A model generated the notes under the pieces. It was not told the DNA's origin, searched no databases, and worked only from the letters and a program-made list of their open reading frames with translations. This document shows, one piece after another, positions 44,082-51,427 of a stretch of 64,000 bases of DNA. Source of the DNA: Pseudochelatococcus sp050946405 (GTDB lineage Bacteria; Pseudomonadota; Alphaproteobacteria; Rhizobiales; Beijerinckiaceae); contig NZ_JBMNUS010000004.1 in the NCBI RefSeq assembly GCF_050946405.1, positions 186,001 through 250,000 of the forward strand, in the 5' to 3' direction. Position 1 is the first letter of the stretch, and every line of letters starts with the position of its first letter. The position numbers and the translations under genes are program-made.

Positions 44082-45575
44082 ATGTCGGCGAGTATCATCA
44101 GTTTTTTCGCCACCATCATCGTCACCCTGGCGATTACCGTCTGGGCGGCGCGGCGCGGGCAAAGCAAGGCCGCGCTCTATACCGCCGGGGGTGAGATCAG
44201 CGGCGGCCAGAACGGTCTGGCCATCGCGGGCGATTTCCTCTCGGCCACCACGCTGCTCGGCACGACGGCGCTGTTCTTCGCAGCCGGCGCCGACACGGCG
44301 CTCTATTACATCTGCCCGCTCGTGGGCTTTGCGCTGATGCTTCTGCTGATCGCCGGCCCGTTGCGGCGGCTCGGGCGGTTCACCATCGGCGATGTCATGG
44401 TCGCCAAGCTGGGCGACGACCGGATGCGGCTCTTCGCGGCGACCAGCTCGATTGCCATCGCCCTGATCTACCTGATCGCGCAGATGGTGGGCGCGGGCAC
44501 GCTGATCTCGGTGCTCTTCGGCCTCAGCTTCACTTCCGCCGTTCTGACCACCGGCGTTCTCGTCACGATCTACGTCGCCTTTGGCGGAATGCTGGCTGCG
44601 ACCTGGGTGCAGATCGTCAAGGCGGTGCTGCTCGTCGCCTCGGTGGCGGGGATGAGCCTGCTGGTGTTGAGCCATGTTGGCGGGCCGGGGGCGCTCTACG
44701 CCCGCGTCGCTGAGCTGCACGCGCTGGGCGGCAAGGTGTTCGCGCCGGGCGGGCTTCACATGGACATGTTCTCGGCGCTCTCCTTCGCGGTCGGGCAGTC
44801 GTTGGGCATCCTCGGCCTGCCGCATCTGCTGATCCGCTTCTTTACCGTGCCGGACGAAGCCGCCGCGCGCAAATCCATCGTCGTCGCGGTCTGGATCATC
44901 GGACTGGTGTTCATGGCGCTCTTCGCCATCATCGGCCCCGGCGCGATCGCGCTGGTGATGGGCGATCCGGCCTATCAGACGCCCGACGGCAAGGGCATCA
45001 TCGGCGGCGGCAACATGGCGGTGCTGCATCTCGCGACCGCGTTGGGGGGCCTGCCCTTCTTCGGGATCATGTCCGGCATCGCCTTCGCAACCATTCTCGC
45101 GGTGGTCGCGGGCCTGACGATTTCAGCGGCTTCGGCAAGCTCGCACGATCTTGTCAACACCCTGCGCGGCAAGCCGGTCTCGGACAAGACCGAAGTGCTG
45201 ATCTTCCGCCTCGCGACGGTTGCGATCTCGATGGCGGCGGTGTTGCTGGCAATCCTGTTCCAGCACGAGAACGTGGCCTTCCTCGCCGCGCTGGTGTTTG
45301 CCATCGCCGCCTCGACCAACTTCCCGGTTCTGATCCTGGCGCTTTACTGGAAGCGCACGACGGCGGCGGGCGCGTTGGCAGGCGGTTTCGCGGGGCTTGT
45401 CTCGTCGGTTACGCTGATCATCCTCAGCCCTTCGGTGTGGGTCAAGGTTTTCGGCAACAGCGCCGCGGTCTTCCCCTCGGACTATCCGACGCTCGTGACA
45501 GTGCCTCTGGCCTTTGCGGTCGCCATCGCGGTTTCGCTGACGACCGAACCCAAGGCCGTCCCCGCCGCCGGCTGA
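44082..45575 (+). CDS. Sodium:solute symporter family permease (ActP-like)
   Basis: SSS-family cation/solute symporter of 497 residues with about 13 membrane segments. ActP-like features are YTAGGEISGGQNGLAIAGDFLSATTLLG (residues 30-57), GDVMVAKLGDDRMRLFAA, the VYVAFGGMLAATWVQIVKAVLL-type segment (about 165-185) and LPHLLIRFFTVPDEAAARKS (about 245-265). It is translationally adjacent to the small membrane protein and starts at 44082 after GGAGG. It lies inside the homogentisate island, so it likely imports the aromatic acid, for example 3-hydroxyphenylacetate, driven by cations; the substrate is inferred. Confidence 0.9.
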   Translation: MSASIISFFATIIVTLAITVWAARRGQSKAALYTAGGEISGGQNGLAIAGDFLSATTLLGTTALFFAAGADTALYYICPLVGFALMLLLIAGPLRRLGRFTIGDVMVAKLGDDRMRLFAATSSIAIALIYLIAQMVGAGTLISVLFGLSFTSAVLTTGVLVTIYVAFGGMLAATWVQIVKAVLLVASVAGMSLLVLSHVGGPGALYARVAELHALGGKVFAPGGLHMDMFSALSFAVGQSLGILGLPHLLIRFFTVPDEAAARKSIVVAVWIIGLVFMALFAIIGPGAIALVMGDPAYQTPDGKGIIGGGNMAVLHLATALGGLPFFGIMSGIAFATILAVVAGLTISAASASSHDLVNTLRGKPVSDKTEVLIFRLATVAISMAAVLLAILFQHENVAFLAALVFAIAASTNFPVLILALYWKRTTAAGALAGGFAGLVSSVTLIILSPSVWVKVFGNSAAVFPSDYPTLVTVPLAFAVAIAVSLTTEPKAVPAAG

Positions 45576-45589
45576 AGCCGGAGCGAAAC

Positions 45590-45616
45590 GATGGCCGGGC
45601 TCCCGTCCCGGCCATC
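45590..45616. terminator. Hairpin after the symporter gene
   Basis: Perfect 10-bp arms GATGGCCGGG (45590-45599) and CCCGGCCATC (45607-45616) with a 7-base loop, 15 bp after the symporter stop codon. No T-tract is seen. Confidence 0.6.
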
Positions 45617-45707
45617 CGGCCGCGCGCCCTTGAATCACGACGACGGGGATGCCCGATGCGGACAGGAAAGGCGAAGACTTGATTCCCGCATCAGGCCGAA
45701 GCAGATT

Positions 45708-45721
45708 GTTTCATTCGAAAT
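45708..45721. promoter_or_regulatory. Operator-like site GTTTCATTCGAAAT upstream of marR
   Basis: TTTCAT-TC-GAAA, 22 bp before the MarR-family start codon. It matches the pattern seen before the symporter and in the MBL/LuxR divergent region. Position suits autoregulation. Confidence 0.55.
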
Positions 45722-45742
45722 GTCTTATCCTGTAGTGGCGGA

Positions 45743-46234
45743 ATGAGCCTAGAAACCTTCTTTCCCTATCGCCTCGCGGTTACGGCCGAGGCATTCTCGC
45801 GTCAGCTCGTCAAGGTTTACGGCGCCGAGCACGGTCTTTCGCGCGAGGAATGGCGATTGCTGTTTCTGCTTGAGGACGCCCGCATGCTGGATTCGCTGCA
45901 ACTGTCCGCACGCACGTCGCTCGACAAGGTGCAGGTCAGCCGCGCCGCCTCGCGGCTCGAAGCGAAAGGGCTGATCATTCGCTCGGTTCGCGACGAGGAC
46001 CGGCGACTGCGCGACTACGTCATCACCGAGAAGGGGCGCGACCTGTTCAACCGCGCCTTCGACGCGGTGGAGGCGCGGGCGAGCGCGGTGTTGCGCGCCA
46101 TGCCCGAGGAGGATCGCGCAGCGCTGGAACGCGGCATCGCCGCGCTGGGCAAGGCGGTCGGAAGTTTTCAGAATGAGCCGGATCGGTCCGGCTCCAAATC
46201 GACATTGGACGAGCCGGCGCCGGCAAGGAAATAA
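45743..46234 (+). CDS. MarR-family transcriptional regulator (first paralogue)
   Basis: MarR regulator of 163 residues with winged helix-turn-helix at about 50-105 (LSAR TSLDKVQVSRAASRLEAKGLIIRSVRDEDRRLRDYVITEKG). Its N-terminus, FFPYRLAVTAEAFSRQLVKV, is clearly paralogous to FLPYRLSVAAAQVSRRFAER of the second MarR gene less than 0.1 kb away. The C-terminal 25 residues are a polar tail not typical of the family. It probably recognises the TTTCAT-N2-GAAA sites and responds to an aromatic acid. Confidence 0.9.
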   Translation: MSLETFFPYRLAVTAEAFSRQLVKVYGAEHGLSREEWRLLFLLEDARMLDSLQLSARTSLDKVQVSRAASRLEAKGLIIRSVRDEDRRLRDYVITEKGRDLFNRAFDAVEARASAVLRAMPEEDRAALERGIAALGKAVGSFQNEPDRSGSKSTLDEPAPARK

Positions 46235-46277
46235 TCAGCCGCCGGCCGCAACGGTCATCGGCGTCGCGCGCTTTCCA

Positions 46278-46703
46278 TCAGCGCGATTGCGCGCACAGGC
46301 GGGTCAACGCCCGGCTGAACCGCTCCGCGTCCTCGCCCAGTTCCGCCACAAGCTCGGCCTGATACTCCTCCGCGATGCGGCCCAGGCGGCACATCAGCTC
46401 CTGCCCGGCTCCGGTCAGTTCCAGCGCCACCAGCCGGTGGTCCGTCTCATGGCTGGATTTGCGCAGGAGCCCCGCCTGCTCAAGCCGTGTCGCCGCCCTG
46501 CTGACCAACGACTTGTCCAGATTGACCCGGGTGTTGATGTCACGCACGCTGACCGGGCCGGAGTTGTTCAGATGGGCCAGCACCCGCCATTCCGGCATGC
46601 TGAGCCCGGCTTCCACCGCGTAGCGCTCGGCAAACCGGCGGCTGACCTGCGCAGCCGCAACACTCAGCCGATAAGGCAGGAATCCATCCAGATCGAAGGC
46701 CAT
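46278..46703 (-). CDS. MarR-family transcriptional regulator (second paralogue; probable hmgA repressor)
   Basis: MarR regulator of 141 residues. The winged helix-turn-helix reads VSVRDINTRVNLDKSLVSRAATRLEQAGLLRKSSHETDHRLVALELTGAG. GGAGAAACGA precedes the ATG at 46703; a longer frame is less likely. It is divergent from hmgA across about 143 bp, where a perfect GTTGC-N4-GCAAC palindrome lies within the hmgA promoter and a half-site (CGTTGCAATC) lies nearer its own gene. Homogentisate or an upstream aromatic acid is the likely inducer. In pseudomonads the equivalent repressor HmgR is IclR-type, so a MarR protein here is a different solution. Confidence 0.88.
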   Translation of the reverse strand: MAFDLDGFLPYRLSVAAAQVSRRFAERYAVEAGLSMPEWRVLAHLNNSGPVSVRDINTRVNLDKSLVSRAATRLEQAGLLRKSSHETDHRLVALELTGAGQELMCRLGRIAEEYQAELVAELGEDAERFSRALTRLCAQSR

Positions 46704-46780
46704 TCGTTTCTCCCGATGCGGCCAAATCATCACATAATCGTTGCAATCACATTAAAAAACGCCGACGGCACAAATCGCGA

Positions 46781-46809
46781 TTGACATCGTTGCTAAAGCA
46801 ACGTTATTT
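46781..46809 (+). promoter_or_regulatory. Predicted hmgA promoter
   Basis: Consensus -35 TTGACA (46781-46786), exact 17-bp spacer, -10-like TTATTT (46804-46809). The operator-like palindrome at 46788-46803 fills the spacer. Confidence 0.7.
46788..46803. promoter_or_regulatory. Operator palindrome CGTTGCTAAAGCAACG in the hmgA promoter
   Basis: Perfect 6-bp arms with a 4-bp centre, located between -35 and -10. A second copy with the same geometry, ATTGCAAACGCAAC (46812-46825), lies just downstream around the expected transcription start. Two adjacent sites would favour cooperative repression by the divergent MarR protein. Confidence 0.7.
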
Positions 46810-46846
46810 TCATTGCAAACGCAACGATACCCGGGAGGAGGCCCCG

Positions 46847-48220
46847 ATGACGAAACACGAGATGATCCGCGCTACCGTCACCACCGGCACGGTAGAAGGT
46901 TACATGCCCGGCTTCGGCAACGATTTCGAAACCGAGGCCCTGCCGGGCGCCCTGCCGCAAGGACAGAACAGCCCGCAAAAATGCAACTACGGCCTTTATG
47001 CCGAACAGCTTTCCGGCACGGCCTTCACCGCGCCGCGCGGCCAGAACGAGCGGACCTGGTGCTACCGCATCCGCCCCTCGGTGCACCACACCGGCCGTTT
47101 CTCGCCGGTCGACGTGCCTTACTGGAAAACCGCGCCGAACATCCTGCCCCATGACCCGAACCGGCAGAACATCATGAGCCTGGGTCAATACCGCTGGGAT
47201 CCCGTTCCGCTGCCCGCGGCCGACGAGGATCTCACCTGGATCACCGGCATGCGCACGATGACCACGGCGGGCGACGTGAATATCCAGGTCGGCATGGCGA
47301 GCCATGTCTATCTGGTCACGCGCTCCATGCAGGACGAGTATTTCTTCTCGGCCGACAGCGAGTTGCTGATCGTGCCGCAGGAGGGGCGGCTGCGCTTTGC
47401 GACCGAGCTCGGCATCATCGATCTCGAACCCAGGGAGATCGCGCTGATCCCGCGCGGTCTGGTCTATCGCGTCGAGGTTCTGGAGGGGCCGGCGCGCGGC
47501 TTCGTTTGCGAAAACTACGGACAGAAGTTCGACTTGCCCGGCCGTGGGCCGATCGGCGCGAACTGTCTGGCCAACCCGCGCGATTTCAAATGCCCCGTGG
47601 CCGCCTTCGAGGACCGCGAAGTGCGTTCGCGCGTCGTGATCAAATGGTGCGGCCAGTTCCATGAGACCTGGATCGACCATTCCCCGCTGGATGTCGTCGC
47701 CTGGCACGGCAACTACTGCGCCTATAAATACGACCTGCGGACCTATTCTCCGGTGGGCGCGATCCTGTTCGACCACCCCGATCCTTCGATCTTTACCGTG
47801 CTGACCGCGCCCTCCGGGCAGGAGGGGACGGCGAACATCGACTTCGTGCTGTTCCGCGAACGCTGGCTGGTGGCAGAGCACAGCTTCCGGCCGCCCTGGT
47901 ATCACAAGAACATCATGTCGGAGCTGATGGGCAACATCTACGGCGTCTACGACGCCAAGCCGCAGGGTTTTGCGCCGGGCGGGATCAGTCTGCACAACTG
48001 CATGCTGCCGCACGGCCCCGACAGGGACGCCTTCGAGGGCGCCTCGAACGGCGAGCTCAAGCCCGAAAAGCTGGATGAGACCATGAGCTTCATGTTCGAG
48101 ACCCGTTTCCCGCAGCATCTCACCGAATTCGCCGCGCGCGAGGCGCCGATGCAGGAGGAATACATCGAGGTATGGAACCGGCTTGAAAAGAAGTTCGACG
48201 GCACGCCCGGCGTCAAGTGA
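46847..48220 (+). CDS. hmgA: Homogentisate 1,2-dioxygenase
   Basis: Non-haem iron dioxygenase of 457 residues that opens homogentisate to 4-maleylacetoacetate. It matches the family along its length: MPGFGNDFETEALPGALPQGQNSPQKCNYGLYAEQLSGTAFT at the N-terminus, VRHH-type TGRFSPV region, RPPWYHKNIMSELMG and HNCMLPHGPDRDAFEGAS, which hold the iron-ligand histidines and glutamate. GGGAGGAG precedes the ATG at 46847. It is first in an operon with fumarylacetoacetase and maleylacetoacetate isomerase and is driven by the promoter described at 46781. Confidence 0.97.
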   Translation: MTKHEMIRATVTTGTVEGYMPGFGNDFETEALPGALPQGQNSPQKCNYGLYAEQLSGTAFTAPRGQNERTWCYRIRPSVHHTGRFSPVDVPYWKTAPNILPHDPNRQNIMSLGQYRWDPVPLPAADEDLTWITGMRTMTTAGDVNIQVGMASHVYLVTRSMQDEYFFSADSELLIVPQEGRLRFATELGIIDLEPREIALIPRGLVYRVEVLEGPARGFVCENYGQKFDLPGRGPIGANCLANPRDFKCPVAAFEDREVRSRVVIKWCGQFHETWIDHSPLDVVAWHGNYCAYKYDLRTYSPVGAILFDHPDPSIFTVLTAPSGQEGTANIDFVLFRERWLVAEHSFRPPWYHKNIMSELMGNIYGVYDAKPQGFAPGGISLHNCMLPHGPDRDAFEGASNGELKPEKLDETMSFMFETRFPQHLTEFAAREAPMQEEYIEVWNRLEKKFDGTPGVK

Positions 48221-48304
48221 CACGTCCCGTCGCCCGGCGGGAAGTTTATCCTCCTTCCCCCGGGATCTCATGCAATATTCATCGAGAAAGAACAGGAGAC
48301 GGGA

Positions 48305-49510
48305 ATGGCCCTGATCCGGTCCAGGGTGGAAAGCGCCAACGGGGCTGATTGTCCTTTTCCCCTGAACAACCTGCCCTACGGGGTGTTTTCGGTCGCGGGC
48401 GGTGCGGCGCGTTGCGGGGCGGCCATCGGCGACATGATCGTCGATCTCGCCGAATGCGAGGCGCGGGGCCTGCTTGACGGGGGCGGAGCCTTCTCGCAGC
48501 CGCGGCTGAACGAGTTTATCGCGCTGGGGCGGGAGCGATGGAACGCGGTGCGCGCGCGACTGACGGCGCTGCTGGCCGAGGGAGCGGGCGAGGATGTACC
48601 GCTGGTGGCCATGGCGGACGCCACCTTGCACCTGCCCATCCGGGTGACGGAGTTCACGGATTTCTATGCCTCCAGAAACCACGCTTTCAACGTGGGCGTG
48701 CTGTTTCGCGGCCCCGAGAACGCGCTGCCGCCGCAATGGACGCATATGCCTATCGGTTATAACGGGCGTGCCTCTTCGATCGTCGTGTCGGGCGCGCCGA
48801 TCCGCCGGCCGATGGGGCAGGTAAAAGGCGAACACGGCCCGGAATGGGTCGCCTGCCGCCGGCTTGATCTGGAGCTCGAACTCGGCGCCGTTGTCGGCGC
48901 CGATAGCCGCATGGGCGAGCGCGTCAGCGTCGAGCGGGCCGAGGAGATGATCTTCGGCTATGTGCTGCTGAACGACTGGTCGGCGCGCGACATCCAGGCA
49001 TGGGAGTATCAGCCGCTGGGGCCGTTCCAGTCCAAGGCGCTCGGCACGACCATCGGCCCGTGGATCGTGACCCGGGCCGCGTTGGAGCCGTTCCGCTGCG
49101 CCGGCGCCGAGCGCGATACGCCGCTGCTGCCCTATTTGCAGGAGCAGCGCCCCGGCCTCTACGATCTGGAAATCGGCTGGACCATGAACGGCCAGGTCAT
49201 GGGCCGCACGAATTACAATGTAATGTACTACTCCAGCGCCCAACAACTGGCGCACCATACCGAATCGGGCTGCCCCATGCGGGTGGGCGATCTGCTGGGG
49301 TCGGGCACGATCTCCGGGCCAAGCCTCGATCAAACCGGGGCGCTTCTGGAAATGACGCAGGCGGGCCGGAATCCGGTCGATGTCAACGGCGAGACACGCA
49401 CCTTTATCGAGGATGGCGATGAGATCGGCCTCTTCGCCCGCGCCCATGGCGATGGCTATTGCATCGGCTTCGGCCCTTGCACCGGCAAGATCCTGCCCGC
49501 GAGGGAATGA
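48305..49510 (+). CDS. fahA: Fumarylacetoacetase
   Basis: Fumarylacetoacetate hydrolase of 401 residues producing fumarate and acetoacetate. It shows FPLNNLPYGVFS near the N-terminus, the catalytic/metal segment TEFTDFYASRNHAFNVGVLFRGPENALPPQW, LDLELELGAVVG, LLNDWSARDIQAWEYQPLGPF (metal Asp) and YNVMYYSSAQQLAHHT. AGGAGACGGG precedes the ATG at 48305. The gene follows hmgA after 84 bp, and its stop overlaps an ATG at 49507. Confidence 0.97.
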   Translation: MALIRSRVESANGADCPFPLNNLPYGVFSVAGGAARCGAAIGDMIVDLAECEARGLLDGGGAFSQPRLNEFIALGRERWNAVRARLTALLAEGAGEDVPLVAMADATLHLPIRVTEFTDFYASRNHAFNVGVLFRGPENALPPQWTHMPIGYNGRASSIVVSGAPIRRPMGQVKGEHGPEWVACRRLDLELELGAVVGADSRMGERVSVERAEEMIFGYVLLNDWSARDIQAWEYQPLGPFQSKALGTTIGPWIVTRAALEPFRCAGAERDTPLLPYLQEQRPGLYDLEIGWTMNGQVMGRTNYNVMYYSSAQQLAHHTESGCPMRVGDLLGSGTISGPSLDQTGALLEMTQAGRNPVDVNGETRTFIEDGDEIGLFARAHGDGYCIGFGPCTGKILPARE

Positions 49511-49512
49511 GC

Positions 49513-50196
49513 ATGTCCCGATCCGAGCCGGGGATCGGTCCCGCAGGCGGCCGCGTTATCCTGCATGATTACTGGCGCTCCTCCGCATCCTATCGGGTAC
49601 GGATCGCGCTGGAGCTGAAACGGGTCGCTTATGAGCGCGTGCCGGTCGATCTGGTGGCGGGCGCGCAACGAAGCGCCGACCATCTGGCGCTGAACCCTCA
49701 GGGTCTGGTTCCGGCGCTGGAGATCGACGGCAAGGTGCTGACGCAATCGCTGGCGATCATCGAATATCTGGACGACACCCGGCCCCTCCCCGCCCTGCTG
49801 CCCGCCGATCCGGCGGCGCGCTCCCATGTGCGCGCCGTGGCGCTCGCCATCGCCTGCGACATCCATCCGGTCTCGAACCTGCGCGTCCTTTCCAGGATCG
49901 AGGCGCTGGCCGGGGCCGAAGCGCGGGCGGCCTGGAACCGCGAGAACATCGCCGCCGGGCTCGAGGCCGTGGAGAAGCTGCTGCGCTACCCCGGTTATAC
50001 GGGTGCGTTCTGCCACGGCTCGACACCCGGAATGGCCGATTGCGCGCTCATCCCGCAGCTTTACAACGCCGAGCGCTGGGGGGTGGAGTATCGTCATTTG
50101 CCACGCGTCTCGACCATTGCCGGAAACTGCGCAAAGCTCCCCGAATTTCAGGCCGCCGCGCCGGAACGGAGCTCGGCGGGCCCCGGCGACACCTGA
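49513..50196 (+). CDS. maiA: Maleylacetoacetate isomerase (zeta-class glutathione transferase)
   Basis: Zeta GST-like enzyme of 227 residues converting maleylacetoacetate to fumarylacetoacetate with glutathione. The active-site motif SSASYRVRIALELK lies near residues 21-34. NPQGLVPAL, LTQSLAIIEYLDDT and the C-terminal helical domain with CDIHPVSNLRV follow. GAGGGA six bases upstream favours the ATG at 49513; the overlapping ATG at 49507 is an alternative. It completes the homogentisate pathway and ends just before repeat R2. Confidence 0.95.
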   Translation: MSRSEPGIGPAGGRVILHDYWRSSASYRVRIALELKRVAYERVPVDLVAGAQRSADHLALNPQGLVPALEIDGKVLTQSLAIIEYLDDTRPLPALLPADPAARSHVRAVALAIACDIHPVSNLRVLSRIEALAGAEARAAWNRENIAAGLEAVEKLLRYPGYTGAFCHGSTPGMADCALIPQLYNAERWGVEYRHLPRVSTIAGNCAKLPEFQAAAPERSSAGPGDT

Positions 50197-50203
50197 GCGC
50201 AGC

Positions 50204-50309
50204 TAGAGCAGTTTGCGTTCAAACCGATCCATCGAATTGAATGCAAGTTGCGGTAAAATATAGAATTTAGAGCGGCGTGACGATTCCAATTGAATGCACG
50301 CCGCTCTGG
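50204..50309. repeat. Bipartite palindromic intergenic repeat R2, copy 3 (inverted)
   Basis: Reverse-orientation copy of the repeat at 41844-41942, including the GCGGCGTG/CACGCCGC stem, the AAATTCTATATTTTACC linker and the TTGCGTTCAA stem. It separates maiA from a convergent oxidoreductase gene and forms the right border of the island. The oxidoreductase reading frame runs into the repeat and stops inside it. Confidence 0.87.
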
Positions 50310-51337
50310 ATGCCGCCCTCATGCGAGACGCGAATGAGAAGCTTGCCGAAGTTCCTGCCCTCCAGCAGACCGATGAATGATTGCGGCGCATTGGCAAGAC
50401 CATCCACGATATCCTCCCGGTAACGCAGTTGCCCGGAGGCGATCCAGTGCGCCGCCTCGCGGTGGAACTCCGGGAAACGGTCGGCGAACTCGCGCTGGAT
50501 GAAACCGCGCACTTGCAGGCTGCGTGTGAGAACGGCGCGAAAGAAACCCGGCAACCGATCCTGCCCGCCGTTCTCGCCCGGCCGCGCGTTGTAGGCTGAA
50601 ATCAGCCCGCAGACCGGCACGCGCGCATAAGTGTTGAGCAGCGGGAACACCGCGTCCCACACCTTGCCGCCGACATTCTCGAAATAGACGTCGATGCCGT
50701 CCGGGCAGGCGGCGGCAAGCTGCCGCTCGAAATCGGGGGCGCGGTGATCGACGGCGGCGTCGAAGCCGAGTTCATCCCGCACCCAGGCGCATTTCTCCTC
50801 GCCGCCGGCGATGCCGACAGTGCGTGCGCCCCTGATGCGGGCAATCTGTCCCACGACCGATCCGACAGCGCCGCTCGCGGCGGCAACCACCACTGTTTCA
50901 CCCGGTTTCGGCTGGCCGATGATCAAAAGCCCGGACCAGGCCGTGAAGCCGGGCATGCCGAGAACGCCGAGCGCGGTGCTGACGGGCGCGACGGCGGGAT
51001 CGAGCTTTCTCAGGCCCCTGCCGTCGGAAAGCGCGTAACTCTGCCAGCCGGAATGCGACAGCACGATATCGCCTTCAGCATAATGCGGATGCCGGGATTT
51101 CTCGACACGCGCCACGGTGCCGCCCTCCATCACCGCGCCGATCTCGACCGGAGCGGCATAGGATTTCGCGGCGCTCATGCGCCCGCGCATGTAGGGATCG
51201 AGCGACAGATACAATATTTTCAGCAGGATCTCGCCCTCGGCCGGCTCGGGCACGGGAGCGTCTTCTATCCTGAAATCGTCCGGTTTCGGCGGCCCGTCCG
51301 GGCGCGCGGCAAGCAGGATGCGGGTATTGATGGCCAT
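50267..51337 (-). CDS. NADP-dependent oxidoreductase (MDR family, CurA-like)
   Basis: Medium-chain dehydrogenase/reductase of 356 residues related to prostaglandin reductase/CurA alkenal reductases. It has SLDPYMRGRM near residues 46-55, GMPGFTAWSGLL, the NADP-binding VVVAAASGAVGSVVGQIA, and YFENVGGKVWDAVFPLL. Relatives end shortly after GRNFGKLLIRV. Here the last 13 or so residues (QSGVHSIGIVTPL) are encoded by repeat R2, which also provides the TAA stop. It is the fourth gene of the acyl-CoA carboxylase operon and may reduce an enone or enoyl intermediate. Confidence 0.9.
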   Translation of the reverse strand: MAINTRILLAARPDGPPKPDDFRIEDAPVPEPAEGEILLKILYLSLDPYMRGRMSAAKSYAAPVEIGAVMEGGTVARVEKSRHPHYAEGDIVLSHSGWQSYALSDGRGLRKLDPAVAPVSTALGVLGMPGFTAWSGLLIIGQPKPGETVVVAAASGAVGSVVGQIARIRGARTVGIAGGEEKCAWVRDELGFDAAVDHRAPDFERQLAAACPDGIDVYFENVGGKVWDAVFPLLNTYARVPVCGLISAYNARPGENGGQDRLPGFFRAVLTRSLQVRGFIQREFADRFPEFHREAAHWIASGQLRYREDIVDGLANAPQSFIGLLEGRNFGKLLIRVSHEGGIQSGVHSIGIVTPL

Positions 51338-51427
51338 GGTCCTCTCCCTTCGTCGGCACGAAAACGCGGATGTACTGCGGGCGCGTCGATTTCTTCACCG
51401 GTCGACGCACGCCCCGCGCCGCACAGG

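Noticed and set aside
46793..49447. Long minus-strand frame spanning hmgA and fahA
   Set aside because: Antisense shadow across two certain genes; composition not protein-like.
39853..50309. Composite transposon with R2 copies as terminal repeats
   Set aside because: No transposase, no target-site duplications recognised, and a third copy lies internally; kept only as a recombination hypothesis.
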